Below are positions 21,989 through 33,196 of a DNA stretch of 64,000 nt, piece after piece. The translations under genes were made by a program, and so were the position numbers. Origin of the DNA: Linnemannia schmuckeri. Lineage: Eukaryota; Mortierellomycota; Mortierellomycetes; Mortierellales; Mortierellaceae. Location: the NCBI GenBank assembly GCA_029449235.1, contig JANATG010000019.1:1240001-1304000 (forward strand). Reading direction: 5' to 3'. Under the pieces are notes generated by a model. The model did no database searches, was not told where the DNA came from, and saw nothing but the letters and a program-made list of their open reading frames with translations. Numbering within the stretch: the stretch's first letter is position 1; each line of letters begins with the position of its first letter.

Positions 21989-22892
21989 TTCTCCTCAAGC
22001 GTAACTAGACGCGACACAACATCTTGCATAGAAAAAAATGCCATCAGGATGATAACATTACAGCACTCAGGAACACATACACCGCCGCCCTTCGCAAACT
22101 GCTATGAAATAAAGAAATCATGTACTTTTTATGTGGCAAGCATGGTTGTAGAGGAAGGAGACAGGAAGGAAGTATCATCGCTAAACACCTTGAGATTCTT
22201 TTCACGACGCGTACCCTTGTGTCGTGATGGTTGGAGTCGGCGACAAGAAACGGTGCATGTAGTATCACTTTCGCTCTGTGCTTCTTTCCTTCACTCAACA
22301 CACAACCATTTGTATCAATGTGGTGGTCAGAATAACAACTGCTCTATCTAAAATGACAGTCCCTCTGCGCATCAACCACAGGGTGACCTTGGATCGGAGT
22401 TTTGTTATCCAGATTAGTAACGCTGGCGGTCATAGTTGGGAGAAGGGCAAAGGGACGGTAAGATGGAAGGGCTTTGTGGTCGGCGGAGAGGAGGATCGAG
22501 GCACCAAATATCGCGATATTGTTGGCGGGATTGGCGTCTCGTCCCATTGGTCCTCGCCCAGCGCGTCTCCGAGGGCAAAGTGGGCTCTTGCAGTCGACAG
22601 ACTCGTTTAAACAAATAGTTTTGGTGTTTCTATCCTTGAACCGAGAAGCGCGGGACAGGAACGAGGCAACCGCTACACACCCGGCTGGAGCGGTTTTCGT
22701 TCGTGTGGGCAACTGGTCCATGTCTGCGGTGTTGTTGCGTCTGTTGCGATCCTCCTTATTTGGCGTATTCTTTGATTCTTGATCCTACTGCTGCCCCCAC
22801 TGCGCCGTGCAAGACCACGGTAGCGACGTTGTTCTTTTGAGTAGCTTGGCCTCCACATCGACACATAAAAGACGCGGAAAGCATATGGTCAA
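21989..22892. other. Intergenic region downstream of the SLMAP-like gene
   Basis: Overlapping open frames exist on both strands between 22344 and 22780, but neither has a recognisable domain, a clear ATG context or splice partners. It may include the degraded 3' end of the minus-strand relic next door. Confidence 0.4.
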
Positions 22893-25800
22893 TCACATAA
22901 ACGTTATGAAATTGAGAATCACTAATACCCTTGAACTAAACAATGTTCTTACTTTTACTCCTTGTCGCCCCTGTACCTCGATCGTCTGAATAGCAATGCC
23001 TTTGCCCTTGATCAACGCATTCGACCTTTCCTTGCTGGTAGGATCTTCAATAATCTTGGGTTAGTCCATAGCACACCTGACCGCCTCGGGGCTGGCATCC
23101 TTGGATTGATCCCTAGCACTCCTGATGATCTCGGGGTTGGCATCCTCAAGCTTGGCGGCGACATCTGGGATATCTTCAAAGACGATGGTCTTGGAGAGGT
23201 CAGGCTCGACGTTGTTGGACTTGACAGATGCCTCAATTTGATGATCCAGAGCTATGGCATCCCTGGACTCTGCAAGAACAATGTCCTTGATATTGTGGCG
23301 CTGCCATGCTGCAAGAGTCGCATATACACGTGTTGTCCGCAACTCTTGTGTACGTAGGTCGCATATCCTCCAATCCGCATTCTCAAAGTCTCGACAGGAT
23401 TTTCGAGATTGTTGGTGAACCTCTTGAGCGGCTTCAACTCCTTCAATAGTCGCCACACTGTTGACAGAGTTCTGAGAAAGATCCACCAGTGCGCTGCGAG
23501 TCGCATTAGCCTCCGGTGTATCTGCTGCCAGTCGCTTCTGTCATCGTCTTTGGAGTTTGGTGTGAACGATAATTCGTTGATCTGACCTGCGGTGATGCTG
23601 TGGACAGGAGGCAAGACGACAGTTGCTTCTTCCTGTTCCTGGCTAGAATTTGGTTCCTCCAAGTTTTCCACCACTAGCGAGTGAAAAGATAAAAGAGGTA
23701 CTGTAAGTGGTTTGCCGGTATCCATTCGCCTTCTTAAAAATGAAGCATGCATGCATTGCAAAAAAAAAAAAAAAAAAAATGAGGACGTGTCTCTTACCCG
23801 CGAGAAACTTAAAGCGATTTTTGGTAAGCATAGAGTATTGTCTGATAGATAGTGTAACACCTTTCAGTGTCGTTGTTATTGACGTGTCGAGCTTGCACAA
23901 ACCCAGGCGGTCAGCGCCGAATCCAATGGCTCGTGTCGGATCAGTCAGCACCGCATCCAAAAGGCAGCCGATGAAAACGTTCTCTGTTTTCGCTTCTGCT
24001 GTAGGGTTCGCCCAGGTTGGTCACGCCTCGTAGGAACGTTGCTGCGAGGGTGAATCATAGTTCGGCTTCGTTTTTGACAGTCTCCGGAGCGCATAACGAG
24101 TGGCTTTCGCAATCCGAAGCTCCTCATCCTTTTGCAGCCAACTCAGGAACGCCGTATCGTGGACTTCCTCGCCGATCTTAACTCCGTTTCAGCCTGTTGC
24201 TCCTGATCGCTCTTTGCTGATTTAGGTTGGTTGTTGATTGTTGATTGTTGTTTGTACTTGCTGTCGAGAGCCAGATTTGGTGAATTTGCGTTGGTGCACT
24301 GCAGCGTCATGTCGAATCCTGCCCGCTTCTAGCCATAGATCTCACTTCTGCTTCTGCGCTGCCTCGTCATCCTTGATCTGGTTATTAATATCCGTCAACC
24401 GCTGCAACGCCATTGTCTGAGTGATTCCTGTCCTTTGCCCTTCTCTACTCCAATCGGTGCCGGCACGCCTTTTGGATTTATCCTTTTTGGACTCGTCCAC
24501 CGTGCTGATTATAGGGGCACCATTGCCCCGGTCCGCTCCTTCCGGGATAACTTCGCCCAGCAGACGAACAGTGTATCGATTCACGGAAGTAAGTCTAATA
24601 GAAGAAGGATGCAACTTTAGAACGTCTTTTCTCCTCTGGACGCATAAATAATAATTTGAGCATGGACTGGGAAGGACAGTAAATGAAAACACACCGAAAG
24701 GCAAAGCGGAGCTTGTATTTGCGACAGATCCTGTAAATGGCGGCCAGATTGAAAAGCTGGTAAAAGTATCCTTCTTGCTCTTTGTAGCGGCTGTTACAGA
24801 TGTGATGGTCTTGTGGATGCTGTCGTAAATATCGAAATTATAGGAAGCCTTCCGGCAAAGCGTGTCGTAACTAGATGCTGCGCCGAGTGGAATGGGATGC
24901 AAGGAGGCTACACATGGCACCGGGGCGGATCTCAGCCCGGCGAACCCATGCTGCGTTCAAGCGCGATACGTCAAGATTAGACGACTCTAACGGAATTTTG
25001 GTAATTACTTGCACTGCCTTCAGATGAGCTCGGGAGGGTTCCTTGGATCGGGGGTTAATCTAAAGAGTTGTTGAATATAGTCAACAGGCCAAAGTTAGTA
25101 AGTATAAGCAATATCGGCAGCATCAATAACATTCGTTCATTTGTCCAAAATGTCGCGTTGTTGTAGCCCTCATTTGGTTAGCTGGAATGCCTGTCTGTGC
25201 TTTCTGTTCCTCCTCCTCCTCTGCCTCCTTGTCCACTTTATTCAACGCCTCCTCAGTAATCTCCAAAATCAAACGCGTTTCCTCGACCAAATCGGCACGA
25301 TCGAAGACCGACCCACCACGAGGCTCTCAAACCACCTCGAACTTCCGAGCGGCCTGATTGGCCAACAATGACAGCAAAGCCACGAGCTGGTCCGTTCTTG
25401 TGCCTCCTCGAGCAAGAAGCTCTCCCAGCTCCTATTCCATGTTTTTTATCTTGTCTTTACATGCCTTGAAGGTCGACGGTCTCTTCATGTCGCGGTCTCT
25501 CTGTTGCTGGTTCTTTTGGGTAAGTTCCTGCACCTTCATGTAGTACCTCATCTCCCGGTCAGGCGCCAACTGGAAGCGCAGGGAGAAACGCAGCAAAAAG
25601 TCGAGTGCCTTGGAGCACAGAGGCCCGTCCCACAGATTGGAGAAATTGGTCGCAAGTTCCGTTCGGTAATCACGAAAGACTGTAGACAAACCGCTCATAG
25701 GATGAGGCTCGCCAGGCGCCCATGTCGACTTCAGAACGGTCAGCGGCGAAGGCTCGATATACTTGGCCAATTCTGCCCACAAAGGATGCTTTTTATCCGA

Positions 25801-27158
25801 CCCCGGCTTGATCCTTTTTGGACTGAAGAAGAAGGAGTACAAGAACCCAAGATAGTGATAAGAGAAGAGGTTCTGCAAATCAGAGATCCAAAGGCTTTCG
25901 GATCCCTTGGCGGAGACGTTGATGTACTCCTCTATTTGGGGCGGGATGCGCGCAAGAACAAGAGTTGACGGGATCGGAGTCCTGGCAACAAAAGTTGACG
26001 TTATAAGGTCCTTGCAGATGTCAAATGTTGGGGGTTGTTGTTGATCGATATTGTTCGATGTGTTTGGCACTCTTGACCCAGCCATAGTGAATGCGTTTTT
26101 GGCTAGCTATTGTGTTCAAAGAAAAGCAATTGAAAAAAATAAATAGTTAGCGCTGGATTACAGTCTACTTGATATCGAACTGAGAAAATGATGTACATAC
26201 ACAACCATGATACCAATGCCATACTAGAAGCGTTGTTTTTCTTGCGATACAAGTCAATTCATGCACAGCATTTGTAAGCGTCTCCTGCTTCTCTTTCAAA
26301 ATAGTGTGCATCTTGTCTGCCGCCGTGACCCCTTTTTTTAGGCTTTTCACTGCAATCCTGATCCACAGAACAGTCGAGTCGCTCTTTCCTGATGATATCC
26401 TTCAACGGCACGGTAACAGTCCGCAATCGCTTCATCCCCCTCTCCTTGGTCTCACGCTCCATCAAGTCTGCAATGTTATCCTCGTCCTCGTCTGGCAGAT
26501 AATCCTCTGACTCTCCGGCTGTCATACCACCTTGACTGACAACAGTAGAAGAACCGCTGCCTGGTTGGGCGGTGGCGTTGGGGTTGTGAAGATTGGTTGC
26601 AGCAGTCCATTCCTTGTCGAAGTTGAGTCGAAGGCTCTCTCTGTACTGTTCCTGTCGATACGGGGTGTCGAGCTGCGTTGTCAGATTATGTTTGAAGAAA
26701 GTGTCCGTGTTGGGGCGGGAGGTCTTGACAATGCCAATAGCTCGGTCAACCAATCCCTGGGGGAGGGAGGGCTTTCCTCTCAATGCATCAAAAGCTGCGG
26801 CCTTCTTCTGTGCAGTAAACACATCATCGAATGCCTTTGTACGTTTCAACTTCCTCCACATCCTTTCTACCTCCTTGTCAACTTCCTCCTTGGCCTTCTC
26901 GTCGCTAGATCAGGAATGAAAAAAGGAACATGGCATAGTCAATATCAATTTCTAATACGATTCGCGCGATATTTGCAAAAAAACAACAAATGCGACAATA
27001 ACTTACCATGTTGCCGCAAAGCAGACCTTCAGTTTTGAAACAGTCAAATGCTCCCTCGAGTCACGCGGGGCGTACTTTATGCCCCTCTTCATCTGATGAA
27101 ATGTAGCTAAGGGAGGATCTTTTGGAGCCAACGCAGATGCCGTAGAGTCAGAAGCCAT
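22893..27158 (-). pseudogene. Decayed large multi-exon gene of unknown family (relic B)
   Basis: The reading starts at an ATG at 27158 (MASDSTASALAPKDPP). It splices in phase from 27007 to 26904 (gtaagt donor, ctag acceptor) and stays open to about 26400, where a frameshift is needed to continue into KKGVTAADKMHTILKEKQET. Another intron (about 26204-26109) leads to a long exon beginning LAKNAFTMAGSRVPNTS. From there the same frame is interrupted by stops at 25432 (TAG), 25327 (TGA), 24342 (TGA), 24222 (TAA), 24189 (TGA), 24021 (TGA) and 23061 (TAA), with more introns and frameshifts between. Protein-like sequence resumes after each stop, for example IGEEVHDTAFLSWLQKDEE and DAVLTDPTRAIGFGADRLG. 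Retained introns mean it decayed in place and is not a retrocopy. All seven stops can arise from Gln or Arg codons by C-to-T changes. I recognise no domain. Confidence 0.6.
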
Positions 27159-28184
27159 GGGAAGTCACGAGGATGACGTTATGGTGGTGGCGGGCCAAAG
27201 GGAACTGAAGGAAGACGATGCCAATAAGGGGTCTGGCCACACACTTGACGAAGAGGATGAAATGACAGATGGCCTTGCGCTCAGCGAAGAGGATGACGTG
27301 TTTTGGTTTATCCGAGACAGGAGGGGAAGCCATTTGGAGATAGACAACGACGGTGCAGGTGGTGATGATGTCGGTTCCGCAGCTGACAAAGATGTATGTG
27401 TCTCGGAAGATGTTGCAAGCGGACAAAGTGGCAGACCAGCCGGCAGGAGGCGGACGACAGACATGAGAATTTAACTTTGAGAATAGTATAGTCCGAGATT
27501 CCATCGAGGGAATGTTTCTTGTGGAGAAAGTATATAGCTCCTCTACTCTGACCAGAACGATACTTGAATGGCTCCTTGATTACAGAGAATACGATGATCG
27601 TGCATTGGAGATATCTCGTCAGCAGCTCGAATGAAAGGGCCGTTCGTGGCCACAAAGTCATGGTATGGTCACCGGGTCCGACGCATAGAGATAAAGGAAG
27701 AGTCGCCAGCCTCGTGTGTGGGTTGAGGAGGTCGTTCTTGATAATGTTGGCCAGCGTCGAGAACGGACAAGACGTGGGAGCATCTTCCTCCACCAGCTGT
27801 GCGCGGGCTAAAGCATTGATGATCGATTCGATGCACCCCCGAACGATTTTTGAGAAACGAGTCCTCAGCGACACCCTCGAACTTCTGGGCGATTGCAGGA
27901 TCCTGCACTGATTCTCCTAGTGTTCTTGTCCTGGGCCCTCATGCCATTTCAACTACATAGCGAAGCGGCCCTGTAGTAAACCGACCCACTTGCCAATACG
28001 AATTTTAAAAATAAAATGCTAGTGGTCAGTGGCCGTTGTTTCAAAGACAGAGTTAGCAGAGTAAAAGCAGCACAGCAAAGGCAGTGAATATACAATAAGC
28101 AAAGCATACCATGTCAACATCTGACATCTCAGCTGTAGCAAATTCGTTGTAGTCTCTCGGCTTTTCTGAGTCCATTTCCCTCAT
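27148..28184 (-). pseudogene. Decayed gene of unknown family (relic A), upstream of relic B
   Basis: An ATG at 28184 opens a 25-codon exon (MREMDSEKPRDYNEF) ending at a gtatgc donor at 28110. An intron with a clean gctaac branch site and a ctag acceptor leads to HFIFKIRIGKWVGLLQGRF. After that the frame breaks and must shift at least three times. Coherent stretches follow (QDPAIAQKFEGVAEDSF, then CIESIINALARAQLVEEDA, then VSDKPKHVILFAERKA), with a TGA in the first of them. The last frame ends in TGA at 27148-27150, overlapping the ATG of relic B. A faint OTU-protease-like look of the final segment is too weak to name. It is probably part of the same decaying gene family as relic B, or its 5' portion. 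Confidence 0.5.
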
Positions 28185-29786
28185 GCCCAGTCTGTGTTCC
28201 TCCTGAGGTGAAAGTAAAAGAGTCGAAGAAGAATGAATGAGGCGCGAATACGAGTCTGATAACCGCGGTTGACCATGGCTTTAAAAGACAAGAGGCGAGG
28301 CAAGCTTGTGGATCTAGATCTGTACTTGGCTAAAGTCTGGCTCTATAGTTGTTGAGTGTTTTGCTGACGAGGGGAAGATGGAGTAAAGGAGGTATGGGAA
28401 GTGTGGGCTTCAATTTGAAGAGAAAGTTGGAGGAGGGAAGAATGGAAGTGGATCGTTTGGTAGGGGAGGGGGGGGGGGAGGTTGTGGAAGAAAGAAAGAA
28501 GGAACGAAATAAAAAAGGAAAACAAAGAAAAGTTTTTGGAGCGATGGTGGATATTGCCAAGATGTGCAGACTGATGAATGGATTGTTACGCAAAAAGAGA
28601 GCGACAAGGCGATTTTGCGCTCATGAAAGGTAAACTGAGAGGTGCACGTCAGATCAGTTGCATACAGTACGTACTTGATGTCGAGAATTAATGTTTAATC
28701 AGCCTAAAAACCCTATCTATCTATGTTTCTACGAGGACTCTTCTACCTTATTTGGACATCAAAGAACTATGTAGAGGTTTGAACATCAGACTTTAATCTG
28801 ACCTTTGAGTGTCACGGTAGAATCTGGCAACAAACGTTGGCGCTAGAAATAGAGGTATCTAATATAGTATTACAGCTGCAGCAATGCGGTCTGTTGTTCT
28901 TGCTGTTGCTCCTGACTCTGTGCTTGCTGGTCACTGTGTCATTGTACTGCTGCTTGTATCTCACGTTGTAGTGCTTGCTCCCCTTGATCAGTTCCTTTGC
29001 CTTTGTCCAGGAAGGACAAGAGGAGGAGGAAGCCATTGGTGTGGATGCATATGTGCATGCGAGAGAGGGAGTGTGACTGAATGAAGGTGTAAGTGAGTGA
29101 GTGAATGTGATGGAGAGAGAAGTAGAGTGAAGGAGGGGAAGAGCGAAGAGGGAGAGTAAAGAGAATTGAGAGATGAGAGCATTTTTTTTTTTTTTTTTCA
29201 CATTTTCGAACTCAGTAAGAGGCATTACTAAGGCGCTTTGATTAAAATCAGCAAGCGAATGTTTAAACAATCCAGGAGCATTTGGTTCCCCTCAGTAACC
29301 CACTATCGAGTATCGATAGAGGATAGTTCGGAAGAAGAAGACGAAGTCGCAATTCGCAAACGAGACGTAGGTTTGATGGTCGACAAGGAAAAAAGAATGG
29401 ATAGTCCATGCTTGATTGAATGCCACGTAATCGGACACATATTGTCACGATCATCTTAATGCTCCTTGTTTTCTTGACAGCAAGACAGCAAGACAGCAAG
29501 CCAATCTCTGTGTACCTGGCATGGGGCTCTCTGTCGGTTGAGAAAGAAGTGAACTAAATTGTAGACGAATGGGCACACTCACTTCTTGCTCACACCTTTT
29601 ACCTTTCCATTGAACCCTTTCAGAGCCTGCTTGCCCCCCTCGGTCGCACTTTTTTTTTTTTTTTTTTTTCTCGCCCTCTCACTCCACCTCGTTCATCTCC
29701 TTCTCTCATTCACATACTCTCATTCAACAACTTCACCCGAAGAACATCACCACCGTTATCACCGTCACCAACGACAACATCACGAA
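28185..29786. other. Intergenic region upstream of the tandem membrane-protein array
   Basis: It holds purine-rich DNA (28370-28530, with 11 G at 28468-28478), a possible coiled-coil coding scrap on the minus strand near 28863-29036, a T run at 29181-29198 and another at 29650-29670. The last 400 bases share short ordered blocks with DNA upstream of the second array copy and with 35555-35775. Confidence 0.5.
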
Positions 29787-31555
29787 ATGGGATGGCTTGA
29801 CCTCATTTGTCTGACAACAGACCCAGCTTCAACAACGTTTTATGGTCTCGCATATGCAGCGGACTACAGCACCAACAGTGACTCCAAATACGTCGTTCTT
29901 ATCCGAACAAACACTAAGCCCACTTCTCCTGGGGACCTTACCTGGTCTATTGTCTCTCTCTTCGAGGCATGGAAACTATCAGGATACCCCTACACCACCA
30001 ACGGCTCCGACTACACATGCACCAGCAACGCGCAAGGTGTCTTTACAATGTTCGGTCGAGCCGCCGTGAGTGATGCCTCTGATTCCAAAAAGGCCTACGG
30101 GATTCGATACGATCCTGCTGCATCGATGGACAAGAGCTTTAATTTTAAACGACCAGGCGCGTGGATGAACATCACAGTCGATGGCGGATACAATTGGTCA
30201 GGAGGCCTCAACAGGCACGCTCTTGGATATGTCAACAATGGTGCTGACAATGTGCTAGTCCATGCGTCCATCTCCAACATGAACAAAACTGTCAGTCTCG
30301 CGACTGTGAACGATTCAACCATGACTCTTTCTCCCACGACTCTGTGGTCTATGGTAGGCCACGACGTACTTTTTAACATCCGCTGAGTGCTTTTGTTTGG
30401 TCAAATGCAGTTATATTCATTTTTTTTTAAGAACACACAGCTGACCCGCACGGCTCCTGTGTTCTATAGAATACCACTATTCATGGGATGGCATTACGAG
30501 CTTTGGCAATCGGCAATGAGCACCTTTACACCTTTGGAGAAGGACGTAATTTCCGTAGAAAGGCGGGGAGTAGTACTATCGAATTAGGCTTTCTTGCGAG
30601 TTCACCTCTCAATACTACTACCATCAGCTTAACAACGCCTATCAGCAAGAAATACGTCACGGGACCGGAAGTTAACATCTGCTTTCAATCTCCAACACCT
30701 GTTATGTATTTCCTCCACGATACCTTGACACTACTCTGTGGACACAAAGTAAGCCAATCGATTTTTAACGTTCCCATAAAGACTTGTGCTGTTCGTTCTT
30801 GAACTAACGACCCCTTCATCATTCGTTTATCTTGATAGCAATATTCGTCAATCGAATTCTCCCTTAACGGCTCCTTATTTACAGTAAAGGATCCTACCAA
30901 TTCTACTGCGATACAATCGGGAAAGCCATTTAACGGCGAAGTTATCGACATGGATATATTTACGCCCATCGGTGACGGGAGCGGGGACGGTGCCTCAACA
31001 TTTGCATTGTTTAAGAAGGAAGGAACAATGTACGCATTTGGAAATTACAGTGGATCGCAAGAAACCCGCATAATCGACAAGATCAGCGTGACGGAATCCT
31101 ACGGCACCAATCCGAATCCACCACCGCCACCAGTGCAGCCGTCTGAACCAACCATTCTTTCAACAAGAGGTATTGTTGGTATCGTTGTTGGAGTCCTCGT
31201 CCTTGCAGCTTTGACGTTTCTTCTGGGAAGGAGGACCAGTGGCAGGAGCAAGAACAAGAACAAGGAGGCCATCAAAGTTGATGCCAATTTGTCACAGCAT
31301 AATCAACCCCTCGGCAACAACAAAAAACATCCTGAAACACAAGGGTCAAAGGACGCAGCAAATGTCCACGACATTGAGGGAAAGTACCTGGACACGGCTT
31401 ACCCAGAGAGTCAGACAGGATCCACAGAAATCCTCCCCATGGCGCCAATTACTCCTATCCATCAGTACATTCAGGAGCAGCTCCAAGCACTACACGACCA
31501 GAAGCGGGTACTGCAGGATCAGCTTCAGGCATTACAGTCCTCCAATCACCCTTGA
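29787..31555 (+). CDS. Single-pass membrane protein, tandem copy 1, 3 exons, 520 aa
   Basis: Exons are 29787-30353, 30470-30748 and 30839-31555, all phase 0. The start is the first ATG in frame (MGWLDLICLTTDPASTTFYGL); no signal peptide is evident and the open frame upstream lacks ATG. Residues about 1-430 form a Thr/Ser-rich region with recurring aromatic and Gly patterns (TTFYGLAYA, VFTMFGR, TMYAFGNYSG) that suggest repeated beta-strands, perhaps propeller-like. A transmembrane helix lies at about 438-460 (GIVGIVVGVLVLAALTFLLG), followed by basic GRRTSGRSKNKNKEA. The cytoplasmic tail ends in a Gln-rich coiled coil (EQLQALHDQKRVLQDQLQAL). The paralog at 33197 has the same three-exon structure. 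Relative to it this copy stops about 65 residues early, and sequence matching the lost tail lies downstream. The likely role is at the cell surface or an internal membrane; function unknown. Confidence 0.8.
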
Positions 31556-31863
31556 CCCAACTCTGTCCCGTCCGCCTCGTTCATAGGCGAACCAGTAACG
31601 CCCGCTGTCTCCAAGGAACAACATGCATAGGCTACAGAAAAGCCAACGACGAAATCTTCAGCTCCTGGAAACTGAGGCAGTTTGTTCCGCCAGCTCACCC
31701 AGTCGACAGTGTCGACATGCCTCCCCCTCTGCTCCAGGTTATCCCAGTCTCGTCGTCCGAGCAGTGCAACAATAGTCGCTGGGTGTCATTCCTCAAGAAA
31801 GCCATTGTCTCTGAGGAACATTCGGCTTCAACACCATTACTCTCGTCCAACCTCGATGCCACG
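31556..31863 (+). pseudogene. Detached remains of the copy 1 C-terminal tail
   Basis: After the stop of copy 1 the DNA still encodes GEPVTPAVSKEQ in the old frame, matching GEPITPTAV in copy 2. In another frame it encodes FVPPAHPVDSVD, matching FVPPANTIGKV of copy 2. The TGA at 31553 and a later frameshift therefore cut an ancestral longer tail from the protein. Confidence 0.55.
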
Positions 31864-33049
31864 TAGCACTAGACCCATACCCAAGATCGTAGTCCTTTAG
31901 CACCTTTAAATGACCACCCAACATCACACGTTTGTATTATAATCGAACCTTTATGAGACGACTCGGATGAGGAAATAATTGCTCTTGATGTGAAGATATA
32001 TATTCTTGTGTTTTCGATGAGGAAGTTAAGTAAGGCGGAGACAAAAAAGAAAATCAGCCCCACTCAGTGTTTCTACGCTCAACTTGCTCTGTAATGAACC
32101 ATCTGTTGTCTATGCTGATTTCCCCGGTTGAGAACCACCAAAAAAAAAAAAAAAAAAAATTCAAGAAGCGTTGACCTTGAAAGCAACGCGCTAAATGACA
32201 AAACAGGACGGACACAAAAAAAGGAGTCGTTGTTTAAAAGGAGAGACTGAGAGCAGTTTGGACTTGTGTTTGCAAATAACAGTAAAATCAAACACCGAAA
32301 GGACAACAACTGTTCCTAATGTTGCAGAATCACAGGTTCGAAGGACGGTAGGATAGAGTGGTCGTTGCACTCTCAGTTGGTGTGGGTTGTAGATCGCTTG
32401 CTCCCTTAATAAAAACTAGTTTCGCTCGACCCACACACACTGAAAACGAGGGTTAGCTAACGGTGGCAAATGTGTCTCTGAAAAAAGGGAAAGTGCACAA
32501 GAGTCACCATGCTTCCCTTGTTCTACCTATACGGCCATACAGTATCTACAATGGGTCTAAATACGGTGAGGTAGAGTGAGGCGAAAGGTGGTACAAAAAG
32601 TCATAGGTGTGTACCTTTAAGTTAGTGCGCCTTCAAGCGCCATTCATTTTATTCAAACTCAATCAGGTATATTATCAGGCACAATGATCAGTCATTATCA
32701 TCAGTGTACTGATTTTCGCGTCGAAGATCCCTCCTCCTCCTCGCCAATTGCACACTTTTGTAATGTTTACGAAAGAAGAAAAGAAACATCAGCGAAAATA
32801 ACAAAACAAAATAAACAGCCTACCCCAAGGATGCGTGGATACCTGGTCTTGGCGGCCTGTAGTCTCTAGGTAAACACTCTGCCTTTAACGTTTGTGAGGG
32901 AAAATCTTTTTGATGCTCACCCGGTCCCATACCTTGCATGGGCTCACAGTTGAAAAAAAAACGAACCATAATTATGCACAAATGGGTTCGCCTCTTTCAC
33001 ATCCTCCTGTCGTTGAATCCTTCTCGAGCTTGGTATTGTTTTTCAGCTC

Positions 33050-33091
<42 letters not shown>

Positions 33092-33196
33092 TGTGTTCAC
33101 CTCCATCCGCTCACTTCCCTCACACATTCTCATGCGCCAATCTCACCCGAAGATTCTCACCATCACCGCCACCACCAACATCATCAGCATTACAGA
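31864..33196. other. Intergenic region between the two tandem copies
   Basis: No gene is seen. An A run lies at 32140-32159 and T runs at 33057-33088. The segment around 32935-33000 shares short blocks with the upstream region of copy 1 (a ttgcatgggctcac block, then aaatgggttcgc), which marks the duplication unit. Confidence 0.5.
33057..33088 (+). repeat. Poly-T tract of 32 bases before copy 2
   Basis: Thirty-two consecutive T residues start about 140 bp upstream of the ATG of tandem copy 2. Copy 1 has a similar T run at the equivalent place (29650-29670), so the tract predates or tracks the duplication. Confidence 0.9.

Noticed and set aside
22344..22780. Overlapping open frames on both strands
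   Set aside because: No recognisable content or splice partners; kept as unassigned intergenic DNA, possibly relic 3' end.
27157..27474. Acidic plus-strand frame opposite relic A
   Set aside because: It is the reverse reading of Ser/Val-rich relic sequence; it has no domain and its start lies over the relic B ATG.
22000..28200. Transposable element interpretation of the decayed block
   Set aside because: No reverse transcriptase, integrase, transposase motif or terminal repeats seen; spliceosomal introns argue for ordinary genes.
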